DNA of 51,495 nucleotides. Source: Stutzerimonas stutzeri SDM-LAC. Lineage in GTDB: Bacteria; Pseudomonadota; Gammaproteobacteria; Pseudomonadales; Pseudomonadaceae. The notes beneath the pieces are model-generated. The model did not search any database and was not told the origin of the DNA. It was given only the letters and a program-made list of their open reading frames with translations. Below are positions 9,314 through 18,988 of this stretch, piece after piece (position 1 is the first letter of the stretch; the number at the start of each line of letters is the position of its first letter). Position numbers and translations under genes: made by a program. Location of the stretch: assembly GCF_000235745.1 (NCBI RefSeq), contig NZ_AGSX01000064.1:1-51495 (forward strand), given 5' to 3'.

Positions 9314-10504
9314 CTAGCCCGGATGGCCATCGACCCGCGCAGCCACCAGCATTGGCGCATAGCGCCAGACATATAAGGCGAAAGCCAGAGCCCAGCAGAC
9401 CGCCGCGAGCCACAGCCCGAGCAATGGCCATTCGGTGATTAGAAACACCCGTGAAGCCGCGCCCAGGTTGAACAGCACGAAGGCACCGACGATGCCAGGC
9501 GGCAACTGCAACGGTCGCCCGGTATGGCCGAGCGTGACGCGAGCAATCATCGCCAGGATCAAGCCGCTCATGGAGCCGACCGACAGCGCGTGCAGCGCTG
9601 AACTGGAGCTTTCCAGCAAGCCGAAATTCCACAGCGCCAAGCCGGTTGCCGCGACCACCAGCCAGAGCATGGCCAGGTGCAGCGACCACAGCAGCGGCAC
9701 GCGCCAGATACCGGCGTCGTACCAGCGTGCCAGCCGCAAGAGGTGCCCCATGGCGATGGCGAGAAACAGCACGCCAAGCGCGACATGTTGTTGCAGCGCA
9801 ACACTGACCGCGTAGAGCACGGCAATCAGACCGGTTCCTACCAGCAGTGCCACGTCCAGCCACAGCCATGGTTTGACCGCTTCGGTGCGGCCGAGACCAC
9901 GCTGGGTAAAGAAGGGAATCACCCGCCCGCCGATAATGGCCATCAGCGCCGCCACCAGCCATAGCCCAGCGAGTACGCCCTGGCGCTGCAAGCCGTCGTC
10001 GCCCAGCGCCACGCCGCAAAGTACCAGTACATCGGCGCCAATCATGAGGCTGAGGACAGCGATGATCGGGTAGTTGCGCTTCTGCCTGACCACCCAGAGC
10101 ATGCGCCCCATCAGCACGGCCACACCCAGCATGAACAGCAGGTCCAGCGGAATCAGCAAGGCCACCGGCAACCCGAACAGCCAGCCGAGGCGTGCCAGCA
10201 GCCAGACCACGGCCAGCGCCATCAACTTGTTGCCGGATACACCAGGCTGGCCGGTCCAGGTCTGCCCCGCCGTCAGCAAGAAACCGGCAACAATCGCCAT
10301 GGCGAAACCGAACAGCATTTCGTGACGGTGCCAGGCCAACCAGCCGCCGGTTGGCTGAAAGCCCGGCCACAAACCTGTCCACGCGGCAATCCACAAAGGA
10401 ATCGCCAGCATCGCGAAGATGCTGCCACCGAGGAAAAACGGGCGAAAGGCGAGCCGCCACATGGGCGGAATACTCAAGGCTTTCCGCCGATCGATAACTT
10501 GCAC
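9314..10504 (-). CDS. nnrS: NnrS-family heme-copper membrane protein
   Basis: Polytopic membrane protein (about 12 segments) linked to relief of nitric oxide stress during denitrification. Known: NnrS binds heme and copper and its gene is typically under NO-responsive DNR/NNR control. 396 residues from a GTG at 10504, chosen because AGGAGG lies at 10510-10515 with five bases spacing and because the product starts VQVIDRRKALSIPP as in close family members. The longer frame to 10588 has no such site. Seen: WRLAFRPFFLGG near the N-terminus, the HRHEMLFGFA histidines, and GGRVIPFFTQRGLGR. A DNR/FNR-like box lies at 10624-10637. Confidence 0.92.
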   Translation of the reverse strand: MQVIDRRKALSIPPMWRLAFRPFFLGGSIFAMLAIPLWIAAWTGLWPGFQPTGGWLAWHRHEMLFGFAMAIVAGFLLTAGQTWTGQPGVSGNKLMALAVVWLLARLGWLFGLPVALLIPLDLLFMLGVAVLMGRMLWVVRQKRNYPIIAVLSLMIGADVLVLCGVALGDDGLQRQGVLAGLWLVAALMAIIGGRVIPFFTQRGLGRTEAVKPWLWLDVALLVGTGLIAVLYAVSVALQQHVALGVLFLAIAMGHLLRLARWYDAGIWRVPLLWSLHLAMLWLVVAATGLALWNFGLLESSSSALHALSVGSMSGLILAMIARVTLGHTGRPLQLPPGIVGAFVLFNLGAASRVFLITEWPLLGLWLAAVCWALAFALYVWRYAPMLVAARVDGHPG

Positions 10505-10857
10505 AAAGGCCTCCTGAGCTTTTTCGTCTCTGCCGGGGAGAAGATCCCTCCGGTCAGAACAGTGATCGCTCCGGAACCACGGAGCCATGCCTACTTTTTA
10601 CAGGTTAGAGGGCTCTGGCAGACTTGATTGCAATCATCTTTTTTTCGAGGGAGCGCGGCTGCGGTCGCCGGCGGGTGTGGGTGCGCTCAGGAGTCGGGCA
10701 GCACGAACCGGTACGAACGACCAATGGCAAGTTCGGATTCTGTACCGCCCGGCGGCCGGTAGAGTGGGCCACGCCCTACCGATCCACCGAACCGGAGCCT
10801 GGTGGCTGTAAAACGCGACATCCACCCTACGGACGCGGAGTTGCGAGGGAGGTGGAG
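10505..10857. other. nnrS-tatE intergenic region with promoter and repeats
   Basis: Gene-free stretch of 353 bases. It holds the nnrS ribosome site (10510-10515), the DNR/FNR-like box (10624-10637), and from about 10758 to 10836 two small pseudomonad-type inverted elements: GTAGAGTGGGCCACGCCCTAC, and a hairpin-prone stretch ending in ATCCACCCTACGG. The latter lies just beyond the tatE stop and may serve as 3' end structure for the nos transcript. Confidence 0.6.
10624..10637 (-). promoter_or_regulatory. DNR/FNR-like box ahead of nnrS
   Basis: Seen: TTGAT-TGCA-ATCAT on the plus strand, matching the FNR/DNR consensus TTGAT-N4-ATCAA at nine of ten fixed bases. It lies about 120 bases upstream of the nnrS GTG. 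Placed at -41.5, it would give a transcript start near 10589 and an 85-base leader. NO-responsive DNR is the most likely user, given what is known of nnrS. Confidence 0.7.
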
Positions 10858-11040
10858 CTATTTAGCCTCGTGCTTGACCGCTTCGACCGATGCAGCGTTG
10901 TCACCATCGCTCATGGATTTGCGGAAGCCACTGATGGCGCCGCCGAGATCGGAGCCCAGGCCGCGCAGGCGCTTGGTGCCGAACAGCATGACCACGATCA
11001 GCAGTACGATCATGAGTTGCCAGATGCTGATGCCCATCAT
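10858..11040 (-). CDS. tatE: TatE/TatA-like twin-arginine translocase subunit
   Basis: Small 60-residue membrane protein. Seen: a single N-terminal membrane helix, the TatA/E hinge [22 protein letters not shown] and a short charged tail. TatA-type proteins form the pore for folded Tat substrates, here most obviously NosZ, which carries a twin-arginine signal. It begins 33 bases after nosL on the same strand, as known for the nos-tatE arrangement of P. stutzeri. Two ATGs are adjacent; the first (11040) has GAGG eight bases upstream. Confidence 0.93.
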   Translation of the reverse strand: MMGISIWQLMIVLLIVVMLFGTKRLRGLGSDLGGAISGFRKSMSDGDNAASVEAVKHEAK

Positions 11041-11073
11041 TTCAAATACCTCATCGAGTTGTTGGTTTGCGGC

Positions 11074-11628
11074 CTAGTGACCGGCGTGAGCCTGTTGATG
11101 GCCGGGCATGTCGTGCGACATGCCGGACGATTGCTGGAGCACCGATTGATCGATGTCCTCGAAGCGCAGCACCCGGCCACCGTGCATGGCTGCCAGCGAC
11201 TTGGCCGCGGACTCGTCAGAGAAGGTTGCCAGCACCACACCCATAGCGCCCTTGAGCGACGTACCCGCGACGTAGTAGGCGCTGGTGGCATCAATCAGGT
11301 ATTGGTCATCCGGATTCTCCCAGGTGGAGCGGCCCATGTCGTGCACGTAGAGCTTGGCGTTGAGCATGCGATTCTCCGGCTGCAGCCACCAGCCGAGCAT
11401 CTCCGCGGTGGAGCAAAACTTCCGCACCCCGCCCTTTTCCACCGCCTGCCCCTTGGGCCCCGGGAAATCGCTGATCACCATGCCGCAGACATGGCATTCG
11501 TCGCTGCTGTGAAAAGCGACGGGCTCAAGCAGTTGCTCGCTCTGCTCGGCCTCGTTACAAGCTGCCAGGCCCAGCATCAGTGCAGCGGTAACCAGCATGC
11601 GTGACGCTCTATTTAGCGTATTCATCAT
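11074..11628 (-). CDS. nosL: NosL, copper-binding lipoprotein for N2O reductase assembly
   Basis: Outer-membrane-type lipoprotein that delivers Cu(I) to the NosDFY/NosZ assembly machinery. 184 residues. Seen: signal peptide with lipobox LGLAAC, then CHVCGMVISDFPGPKGQ (the Cu-binding Cys/Met segment) and FCSTAEML. The start at 11628 follows AAGGA with seven bases spacing (11625 is equally possible). It starts 20 bases after nosY and is followed by tatE, so the genes nosDFYL-tatE read as one operon. Confidence 0.93.
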   Translation of the reverse strand: MMNTLNRASRMLVTAALMLGLAACNEAEQSEQLLEPVAFHSSDECHVCGMVISDFPGPKGQAVEKGGVRKFCSTAEMLGWWLQPENRMLNAKLYVHDMGRSTWENPDDQYLIDATSAYYVAGTSLKGAMGVVLATFSDESAAKSLAAMHGGRVLRFEDIDQSVLQQSSGMSHDMPGHQQAHAGH

Positions 11629-11648
11629 TACAGTTTCCTTTTCCATGG

Positions 11649-12476
11649 TCATGCGGGACGACGGCGGAAGACACCGTAGGCCAGCAGCAGTGAAGCACCC
11701 ACCCAGAGCAACAGGCACAACCAGAGCGCCGCGCCCGGCACGGGTAGATCCCCACCCAGCGCCAGTACACCCATGGCATTGCCGCCTTCGAAGCCGGACA
11801 GATTGATCAAACGGTAGATATCGGCCGGGTTGAGCAGCAACAGCCAGGGCAGCGCGTCAGGGCTGAAGCTACCTTCGCTGAGTACCAGCAGCGCCAGCAG
11901 GACCAGATCGAACACCAGCACGAAGAGAAACCACACCCCAAGCGCCAATCCCGCTGCGCTGGATTTCTCGCTGACTTTGCTGCTCAGCACATAGGCCAGG
12001 GCGAGAAACACCCAACCGAGGAGCGTCGAGGAGATCATGAAGCGGCCGAAGGCCCAGAGCAGCAGGCCGATCTCGATATTTTCCACCAGCGCGGCGATGG
12101 CCAGCATGGCGCAGCCGAAGCCGATCAGCACTGCCAGTGCCAGGATCAGCCCGTGGCCGACGAACTTGCCCAGCAGGATCTGTCCGCGCCCCAGCGGATA
12201 GGTAAGTAGAAGCATCAGGGTGCCGCCCTCGTCCTCGCCAACAATGGCGTCGTAGGCCAGCAACAGTGCGATCAGCGGCATCAGAAAGGTCGCCAGGCTC
12301 GCCAAGCTGGCGATGGTCGCCGGAATCGAGGTAAAGCCGAGCTGACCGGATGCTGCCGCGCCGAGCCAGGCGATACCCACCGCCAGCACCGCGAACAGCA
12401 GGCTGATGGCCAGTAACCAGCGGTTGCGCAAACCGTCGCTGAATTCCTTGCGGGCAATGTTCCAGATCTGGTTCAT
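11649..12476 (-). CDS. nosY: NosY, ABC transporter permease for CuZ maturation
   Basis: Membrane subunit of the NosDFY ABC complex. Known: with NosF (ATPase) and NosD (periplasmic) it acts as the mechanochemical machine needed to assemble the CuZ site of NosZ. 275 residues, six predicted membrane helices, with the N-terminal [14 protein letters not shown] amphipathic stretch typical of the ABC-2 type. Its ATG overlaps the nosF stop by four bases, showing translational coupling. Confidence 0.95.
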   Translation of the reverse strand: MNQIWNIARKEFSDGLRNRWLLAISLLFAVLAVGIAWLGAAASGQLGFTSIPATIASLASLATFLMPLIALLLAYDAIVGEDEGGTLMLLLTYPLGRGQILLGKFVGHGLILALAVLIGFGCAMLAIAALVENIEIGLLLWAFGRFMISSTLLGWVFLALAYVLSSKVSEKSSAAGLALGVWFLFVLVFDLVLLALLVLSEGSFSPDALPWLLLLNPADIYRLINLSGFEGGNAMGVLALGGDLPVPGAALWLCLLLWVGASLLLAYGVFRRRPA

Positions 12477-13399
12477 AGCGTGCCCTCCGCCGTGCGCACA
12501 TCGCCGGCGCGTTGCATGTAGTAGCGATACAGGTCCTCCAGCGACGGCTGGTGGATCTCGATGTCATCCGGCTCGCCCTCACCAAGCAACTCGCGCAACA
12601 GCGGCAGCTTGTGGCCGTTGATTGCGCTGACTTCGACGCTGCGCTCACCCAGCGAGCGGGCGCTATGACCAGCGGCGTCCCAACGCTGCAACCAGCCGGC
12701 GCTGTCGCCGATACCACTGGCGCGAATGCGCACCGGCAGCCCTGCCTCGACGCGCAGCTGCGCCAGGCTGCCGACAGCCTGCAGTTGGCCCTTGGCGAGA
12801 ATCGCCGCCCGGTTGATATGCGCCTCGACGCCGGGTAGCACATGCGAGCAGAGGATCACGCTGGTGCCGCGCTGGCGCATGCGGTCGATTAACTGGTAGA
12901 GATCGCCGGTGGCGATGGGGTCCAGCCCGACGGTGGGCTCATCCAGCAGCAGCAGGCGTGGCTCGCCCAGCAGCGCTTGCGCCAGGCCGAGGCGCTGGCG
13001 CATCCCTTTGGAATAGGTCTTCACTCGGCGCTCAGCTGCGTGGGACAAACCGACCTGCTCCAGCAATTCGTCGACCTGCGCCAGTGACGCGCCTTTCAGC
13101 CGGGCAAAATGGCGCAACGTCTCGCGACCACTGAGCTGCGGATAGAACGTTACGTTTTCCGGCAGGTAACCCAGTTGGCGACGGACCTCGGGATCATGCG
13201 GTGCCCGACCGAGCACACGCACCTGCCCTTCGCTAGGCGAAAGCAGGCCGAGGATCAACTTCATGCTGGTGGTCTTGCCGGCGCCATTGTGGCCGAACAG
13301 ACCCAACACCTCGCCCTCGCCGAGGGTCAGATTCAGATCATGCAGCACGGTCATGCTGCCGTAACGCTGGTTCACGCCCTGGATGTCTACCGCGCTCAT
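12473..13399 (-). CDS. nosF: NosF, ABC transporter ATPase
   Basis: 308-residue nucleotide-binding subunit of NosDFY. Seen: Walker [10 protein letters not shown] near residue 35, ABC signature [16 protein letters not shown], Walker [15 protein letters not shown], switch histidine in CSHVLPG, and a C-terminal regulatory extension. It overlaps nosD upstream and nosY downstream by four bases each. Confidence 0.95.
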   Translation of the reverse strand: MSAVDIQGVNQRYGSMTVLHDLNLTLGEGEVLGLFGHNGAGKTTSMKLILGLLSPSEGQVRVLGRAPHDPEVRRQLGYLPENVTFYPQLSGRETLRHFARLKGASLAQVDELLEQVGLSHAAERRVKTYSKGMRQRLGLAQALLGEPRLLLLDEPTVGLDPIATGDLYQLIDRMRQRGTSVILCSHVLPGVEAHINRAAILAKGQLQAVGSLAQLRVEAGLPVRIRASGIGDSAGWLQRWDAAGHSARSLGERSVEVSAINGHKLPLLRELLGEGEPDDIEIHQPSLEDLYRYYMQRAGDVRTAEGTL

Positions 13400-14703
13400 G
13401 GCGTTGGCTCCTGCGTTTTGCTAATCAATAGTTCGGTTGGCGGCTTCATCAGCGGATGGCTGTCCTGCACGCCGGGCGACTTGATGACCGGGAAGGCGCG
13501 CTGAACCCAGCGCAACACTTCGATACTCGGGCTGTTCATCAGCAATCGCACCTGCGGATAAAGCCACAGCAGGCGGTCGACGTTGTCGTTGGGCTCGTAA
13601 GCCACGTCACCCAACCCGTCGCTGTTACGGTCCCAGCCGAGGTAGTCGCTCCAGTAGTTTCCACGGCCGTCGATGGACCATTCCTGCGTGCGGGTGGCCA
13701 CGTACTTGACCTGCTGCTGGTTGCCGATGAAGGCGTTGCCAGAGATGCGATTGTCTTCCGAACCAGCAGTCAGGTGGATGCCCAGCGCGCTTTTCTCGAA
13801 GCGGTTGCCTTCGATGGTATTGAACAATGAGTTGTAGATGAACAGTGCCTTGCCCTCGGCACCCGAGATCATGCTGTCGCCGGTCGAGCCGCTGCGCACG
13901 TTGCTGACGACGTTGTCGCGGATGGTCGAATAGGTGATGTAGTTCATCAGGATGCCGTAGTTCTCATCCTCCTCGGAGCGGTTGCCGATAACCTCCAGCT
14001 TGCGGCTCTGCATCAGTGCATAACCGGTACGGGTGCGACGGGTGATATTGCCGATTACGCTGTTGTCGTTGGCAAACATGTAGTGCACGCCGTAACGCAG
14101 ATCCTCCAGCACGTTACCTTCGATATGGTTGCCGTTGGAGGTATCGATATAGATGCCGTCACGGGTGTTGCGCACCTGATTATCGATGATCCGCGCACCG
14201 CTTACCGCGTACAGATGGATACCGTTGCCACGGTCCTGGGAGCGTACGTTCGGGTCACCTTCGATGACGTTGTCCAGCAGGCTGACATCTTTCGAGCCGT
14301 CGACCCAGACGCCAAAGCCCGGCCCACGCAGCTGGTTGTTGCGGATGACGACACGCTGCGCCTTCGGCTGGATGAAGATGGCCGCGTTCATTTCGGTGAG
14401 ATCGCGTCCCCAATCGAGCAAGGTGCAGCCTTCAACGGTTACATCCGACGCCTCGATCAGCAGCCCGTTGCCCTCGCCTCCTGCCTGCAACACCGCGCCG
14501 GGCTCGCAATGCAGCTCCATGGACTGGTCGATGCTGAACTGACCGGTGTATTCACCGGCCGGCAGGCGCCAGCGGTTTTGCCCTTGCGCCTCGAGCGGCA
14601 AGGTGGTGATAGGTTGCGGTGCCGCCTGAGCCACACCGCCGAATAGAGCCAGCAGCAGTGCTGCCAGCGGTTGAAGCCTCGATGTCGCCTGAGACCTGAG
14701 CAC
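13396..14703 (-). CDS. nosD: NosD, periplasmic beta-helix copper chaperone
   Basis: 435-residue periplasmic protein with a signal peptide (cleavage near GGVAQAAP) followed by a right-handed parallel beta-helix made of PbH1-like repeats, visible as recurring IxxNxIxG(N)xxG phrases through residues about 70-340. Known: NosD sits on the NosFY transporter and docks apo-NosZ for CuZ assembly. It is the first gene after the nosZ-nosD hairpin and is followed by nosF with a four-base overlap. Confidence 0.95.
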   Translation of the reverse strand: MLRSQATSRLQPLAALLLALFGGVAQAAPQPITTLPLEAQGQNRWRLPAGEYTGQFSIDQSMELHCEPGAVLQAGGEGNGLLIEASDVTVEGCTLLDWGRDLTEMNAAIFIQPKAQRVVIRNNQLRGPGFGVWVDGSKDVSLLDNVIEGDPNVRSQDRGNGIHLYAVSGARIIDNQVRNTRDGIYIDTSNGNHIEGNVLEDLRYGVHYMFANDNSVIGNITRRTRTGYALMQSRKLEVIGNRSEEDENYGILMNYITYSTIRDNVVSNVRSGSTGDSMISGAEGKALFIYNSLFNTIEGNRFEKSALGIHLTAGSEDNRISGNAFIGNQQQVKYVATRTQEWSIDGRGNYWSDYLGWDRNSDGLGDVAYEPNDNVDRLLWLYPQVRLLMNSPSIEVLRWVQRAFPVIKSPGVQDSHPLMKPPTELLISKTQEPTP

Positions 14704-14739
14704 TACGTTGTTCCTCTTCAGCTTCCAGGCAGGTGAAAA

Positions 14740-14761
14740 GGCGGGAGCGATCGCTCCCGCC
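14740..14761 (-). terminator. Terminator-like palindrome between nosZ and nosD
   Basis: Seen: a self-complementary 22-base sequence built on GGCGGGAGCGA / TCGCTCCCGCC, beginning 8 bases beyond the nosZ stop and followed on the minus strand by TTTT. It should end or attenuate nosZ transcripts and leave nosDFYL-tatE at lower level or dependent on its own promoter. The short T run means partial read-through is likely. Confidence 0.75.
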
Positions 14762-14769
14762 CGATCCGG

Positions 14770-16671
14770 TTACGCCGGCTCGACCAGCATACGGCCGACC
14801 ATTTCCATGTGCAGCGCGTGGCAGAACCAGCTGCAGTAGTACCAATGCAGGCCGGGCTTGTCGGCCGTAAAGGTAATGGAAGAGGTCTGCTGCGGGCTGA
14901 TTTCCATGCTCGCGCCGTGGTTGGTCATGACGAAACCGTGGGACACGTCCTCGATCTGGTCGATGTTGGTGATGGTCACGGTGACCTCATCGCCCTGCTT
15001 GACGGTGAACTCGGTCATGCCATAGGTCGGTGCCATGGAGGTCATGTACACCCGCACCTTCTTGCCATCGCGGATGACCTTGTTGTCGGTCTCCAGCTTG
15101 ACGCCGTCTTTCTTCGCCATCTCAACGGTCGGCGCGAAGAACGGATCGTTACGGTCCCAGATTTTCTTCGGCTTGATCTGGTCACGGCGAGCCAGGATGC
15201 AGTCGTGCGGTTCGGCATAAGTCGGGCCGTCATGCACCAGCTTCATTTCTTCGCCAGAAATATCGATCAGCTGGTCGTTCTCCGGGTGTAGCGGGCCGGT
15301 CGGCAGGAAGCGGTCCTTGGAGAATTTGCACAGCGCCACCAGCCACTTGCCATCGGCTTCGCTGGTTTCGGTCAACGAGGCGTGGATGTGGCCCGGCTGG
15401 TACTGCACGTCGAGCTTCTGCCTGATGTAGTTGACCTTCTCGCCCTTGTAGGCGCGCACCGCGTCGGCCATGTTCCACTTCACCACCTGGCTGTCGATAA
15501 ACAGCGTGGTGTAGGCGTTGCCACGACCGTCAAAGGTGGTGTGCAGCGGGCCGAGGCCAAGTTCGGGCTCGCCAGCGACAACATCGCGCGGGTCCTTCAG
15601 CTTGCCGTCGAACAGATCGTCGAGCTTGGCGATTTCGATCATGGTGACGGTAGGCGACAGCTTGCCGGCGGCGATGAAATACTTGCCATCGGACGAGGTG
15701 TTGCAGCCGTGCGGGTTCTTCGGCACCGGGATGTAACGCGTGAATTCGGAGCCGGCACGGCCGTCGATCACTGGAACCTTGGAATCGCCGATCGTGCTGA
15801 ACTTGCCGGCTTTGACGGCCGCTTCGATGCGCGGGATGTTGTAGACCACCACCCAGTCGCGCTCGTTGCGCATCATGCCGCCCAGGTCGTAGGCCTTCTC
15901 CGAGTTGTAGCAGGTGGAGGCGGCGTACTTGCCGGTGTAGTCGGCGTCGGTGTTGTCCAGGTTGCCATCGACGATGACCTGGAAAGCCATCTCCATAGTC
16001 TCGGCATCGATGACGTTGAACATCGTGTAGGCGTTCTCAGCCTGCAGATCGTACGAGCTGCCGTCGTTTGGATGCGGGATGACGAATTCGGCGTTGGCGA
16101 ACACGTACTTGGTGTGCGGCACCTTCTGCAAGCGCAGGCCGTGAATGGCCTGGACGTTCGGCACGGTGAGCATCTTGTCGCACTTCATGATGTCCAGACG
16201 GATACGCGCGACGCGGCTGTTGGCCTTGTCGTTGATGAACAGGTACTTGCCGTCGTACTTGCCATCGGTCATCGAGATGTGCGGATGGTGGCAGTCGCCG
16301 TTCAGGAACTTGGCGCTCTCGCCCATGATGTGCTTGCTTTCGTTGGTCAGCCCCCAGCCTGTGGCGGAGTCGACGTTGAACACCGGGATACGCATCAGCT
16401 CGCGCATCGATGGCACGCCTACCACGCGCACTTCGCCCTGGTGACCACCGCTCCAGAAGCCGTAGTAGTCATCCAGTTCGCCCGGTGCGATGTGAATCTT
16501 CTGCTGCGCGTCCTTGACCGCTGCGGCCCAGGTTTCGCGGCTCATTACCGCACCGCCGAAGGCGGTTGCTGCAACGGCGGCGCCGGTCAGGGCACTGGCG
16601 CCCAGGAAGCCGCGACGGCTTAATCCGTTCTTTTCCAGCGTTTCGGGGAGGTTCTTGCTCTTGTCGCTCAT
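14770..16671 (-). CDS. nosZ: NosZ, nitrous oxide reductase
   Basis: Periplasmic copper enzyme reducing N2O to N2, the last step of denitrification. 633 residues. The start at 16671 gives a Tat signal (LSRRGFLGAS, Arg19-Arg20), so this is the clade I, Tat-exported type; an upstream ATG at 16707 has no support. Seen: CuZ histidine motifs DCHHPHIS, NPHGC, GHIHASLTE and AEPHDC in the propeller domain, and the C-terminal cupredoxin CuA site CSWFCHALHMEM. AAGGAG precedes the ATG. nosR lies just upstream (60 bases), with a palindrome and then nosDFY downstream. Confidence 0.98.
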   Translation of the reverse strand: MSDKSKNLPETLEKNGLSRRGFLGASALTGAAVAATAFGGAVMSRETWAAAVKDAQQKIHIAPGELDDYYGFWSGGHQGEVRVVGVPSMRELMRIPVFNVDSATGWGLTNESKHIMGESAKFLNGDCHHPHISMTDGKYDGKYLFINDKANSRVARIRLDIMKCDKMLTVPNVQAIHGLRLQKVPHTKYVFANAEFVIPHPNDGSSYDLQAENAYTMFNVIDAETMEMAFQVIVDGNLDNTDADYTGKYAASTCYNSEKAYDLGGMMRNERDWVVVYNIPRIEAAVKAGKFSTIGDSKVPVIDGRAGSEFTRYIPVPKNPHGCNTSSDGKYFIAAGKLSPTVTMIEIAKLDDLFDGKLKDPRDVVAGEPELGLGPLHTTFDGRGNAYTTLFIDSQVVKWNMADAVRAYKGEKVNYIRQKLDVQYQPGHIHASLTETSEADGKWLVALCKFSKDRFLPTGPLHPENDQLIDISGEEMKLVHDGPTYAEPHDCILARRDQIKPKKIWDRNDPFFAPTVEMAKKDGVKLETDNKVIRDGKKVRVYMTSMAPTYGMTEFTVKQGDEVTVTITNIDQIEDVSHGFVMTNHGASMEISPQQTSSITFTADKPGLHWYYCSWFCHALHMEMVGRMLVEPA

Positions 16672-16731
16672 GGGGGTATTGCTCCTTAGCGTGTACAGAC
16701 AGGTCAAACGATCGATTGTGAGCGCTCGTGA

Positions 16732-18912
16732 TCAGGCGCTCTGCGGGTCTACCACTTGCACTACAGGGATCAGCGTTGGGCCAGACGGGGCTTTCTTGCC
16801 GCGTTTACTGCGCTTGTTCTTCACGATCAGCGGCGGGCACTTGTTGTCGTTGTGATAAGTCATCTGGCAATCGAGGCAGTAGTGGCACTCGTTGTGATTG
16901 ATGTGTCCGTCCGGGTGAATCGCCTGGACTTCGCATTCGTTGGCGCAAACCTGACACGGGTTGCCGCACTCCTTGCGCCGCTTGAGCCAGTCGAACAGGC
17001 GGAAGCGGCCAGTGATCGCCAGGCCCGCGCCCAGCGGGCAGACGTAACGGCAGTACACCTTGCGGGTGAAGATATTGATGACCAGCAGCACCACGGCGTA
17101 GGCAACGAACCACCATTGGCGATCGAACCTGAGGGTGATGGCGGTCTTGAAGGGCTCAACCTCGGCGGCCTTCTCGGCCATCATCATCGACTCGAGGGAA
17201 ATGCCGAACAGCACCAGCAGGACGATGTACTTGATCGCCCAGAGCCGTTCGTGGACCGCGAAAGGCACATCGAACTGACGAATCTTGAGTTTGCGCGCGG
17301 CCTCGTTGATCAGCTCCTGCAAGGCACCGAACGGGCACAGCCAGCCGCAGAACACGCCGCGTCCCCAGAGCAGGACGCTCGCCGCGGTAAAGGTCCAGAG
17401 GATGAAGATCACCGGATCGGTCAGGAACAGCTCCCAACGGAAGTCCTGCACCAGCGCATGCACGAAGGTCAGCACGTTGACCACCGACAGTTGCCCCAAG
17501 GCATACCAGCCAATGAACACGACGGTGAAAATCAGGTAGCCGTGGCGCAGCTTTTTCAGGAAGTTGGGGTGCTGGGTGAGCTTGTCCTGCATGAACAGAA
17601 TGACAGTCAGCAGAAGCAGCGCAGCCAGGATCACGCCAATCTGAAAGCTCTGCTGATACCAGATGTTCACCCACATCGGCCGGTTGGCTTCCTCGATGGC
17701 GGCCAGCTCGTCAGCGGTCGGTTGCGGTCGCTCGATGTATTGCTCAGGCATCTGATAAGGCAATTCGAAGCTGGTGAACATGCCGCTGACCGGGCCGGTC
17801 TGGCGGCGCACCAACAGTTCCAGGGTCCAGGGTGAACCAGGGTCGAACGCGGCGTGCTCACGAATAATGAACACCGCCATTTCGCTGAAATCCGGCATGC
17901 CTTCGGCGTATACGTCGTCGAGCCGCTGGAAGTCCATGTCGCGGAAGCTGATCACGTTGCCGAACTGGCGCAGCTGCACCCGATCGAAGATGCCACCGCG
18001 CACATAGCCCGAGCCCTTGAACGAGTACTCGCCACTGCCCATGACCGCGACGGCGTGCTCGCCCGGCTTGAGCTCCTTCATCAGATCGGCGAAGTGTGTA
18101 TCGCCGAGCAGCGCCCGGCCGATGGTTGGCGGGTTCAGGTGAGTGGCGTAGAGATCGATGAAGGTCTCGTCGACCTCCTCCGGCGCGGCCTCGTCGACAC
18201 CTTCGGCTTCGGTGCCTTTGAACGCCTGATCGATGTCGCCCTTGGTCAGGTGGAGGCGACGGATCGCGCCGTTGCCGGTCAGCTCGCTCCAGGTCGCGGG
18301 CTCGTAGAAATCCTCGCGAACGGTGGCCGGCTTTTGCGTCGCACCGGCCTTCTCTTCCACCAGCCCGAGCGACACGGCAACGTCGTGGGCTGCGCGCATG
18401 ACGATTTCATTGACCACCATGACCGTAACGGTGGCACCGGTGACCGCATCGATGGTGACCGCATTCTTGTCCTTGGACCGGCCGACCACGACCCGTTGAT
18501 CGACCTTGATGCCGCGGTACTTGGCGTTGAACGCGTGCAACTCTTCTTCAGGGATACCGATGAGCAGGATCGGCTCATGGTGCTCGAGTACGTACGCATC
18601 GACGATCACGCCCTGCGGGTCGAGCAGCACCTGCATGTTGATCGGCTTGCCGGAGTAAGCCGGAATATCCACCACATTGATGGACTGGAAGGCGTAGCCC
18701 AGTACTTCGTCGCCTTGGGTGATCGTGCGGACCTGGTACTCGCCTTCGGCAGCCGAAACGCTGGCGTCCGGGAAGAACTGTTCGATGCGCTGTTGCTCGA
18801 CGTCGTATTCCTTGGCATGAGCGAACGTGCTGAACATCAGCGCCATCAGCAGGGCGAAGCCGAGCCCCCATGCGCCTCTAGTGCCAGCTGCGAGAGAGAG
18901 AACGGACTTCAT
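16732..18912 (-). CDS. nosR: NosR, membrane flavo-iron-sulfur electron donor to NosZ
   Basis: 726-residue membrane protein needed for nos expression and for electron supply to NosZ. Order: signal/first helix (residues about 15-33), periplasmic FMN-binding domain with the flavinylation motif TGAT at 158-161 (Thr161 the expected covalent FMN site, attached by ApbE), several membrane helices from about residue 420, two CxxxCP motifs (CGWLCPFG and CRYVCPLG) and a C-terminal ferredoxin-like part with CGNPCQVCANEC and CHYCLDCQ. No apbE gene is in the window. An FNR/DNR box lies 63-76 bases before the ATG. Confidence 0.97.
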   Translation of the reverse strand: MKSVLSLAAGTRGAWGLGFALLMALMFSTFAHAKEYDVEQQRIEQFFPDASVSAAEGEYQVRTITQGDEVLGYAFQSINVVDIPAYSGKPINMQVLLDPQGVIVDAYVLEHHEPILLIGIPEEELHAFNAKYRGIKVDQRVVVGRSKDKNAVTIDAVTGATVTVMVVNEIVMRAAHDVAVSLGLVEEKAGATQKPATVREDFYEPATWSELTGNGAIRRLHLTKGDIDQAFKGTEAEGVDEAAPEEVDETFIDLYATHLNPPTIGRALLGDTHFADLMKELKPGEHAVAVMGSGEYSFKGSGYVRGGIFDRVQLRQFGNVISFRDMDFQRLDDVYAEGMPDFSEMAVFIIREHAAFDPGSPWTLELLVRRQTGPVSGMFTSFELPYQMPEQYIERPQPTADELAAIEEANRPMWVNIWYQQSFQIGVILAALLLLTVILFMQDKLTQHPNFLKKLRHGYLIFTVVFIGWYALGQLSVVNVLTFVHALVQDFRWELFLTDPVIFILWTFTAASVLLWGRGVFCGWLCPFGALQELINEAARKLKIRQFDVPFAVHERLWAIKYIVLLVLFGISLESMMMAEKAAEVEPFKTAITLRFDRQWWFVAYAVVLLVINIFTRKVYCRYVCPLGAGLAITGRFRLFDWLKRRKECGNPCQVCANECEVQAIHPDGHINHNECHYCLDCQMTYHNDNKCPPLIVKNKRSKRGKKAPSGPTLIPVVQVVDPQSA

Positions 18913-18974
18913 AAGCTACCTACCTAATGCTGCGAATATGGGCCGATAGTAGGCGCGCGCGACCACCGCGTCAC

Positions 18975-18988
18975 TTGACGTTTATCAA
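18975..18988 (-). promoter_or_regulatory. FNR/DNR box ahead of nosR
   Basis: Seen: TTGAC-GTTT-ATCAA on the plus strand, reading TTGAT-AAAC-GTCAA towards nosR. It matches the FNR-family consensus at all strongly conserved positions. Its centre at 18981.5 would place a class II start near 18940, about 28 bases before the nosR ATG. Known: nosR of P. stutzeri is controlled by an FNR-type regulator (DNR). Confidence 0.88.

Noticed and set aside
10624-11604. 326-codon open frame antisense to tatE and nosL
   Set aside because: Both genes underneath are well supported; the frame starts in the promoter region and has no domain.
15382-16623. 413-codon open frame antisense to nosZ
   Set aside because: It lies fully inside nosZ on the other strand, is rich in Val, His, Asp and Gly as expected of complemented GC-rich codons, and shows no family motif.
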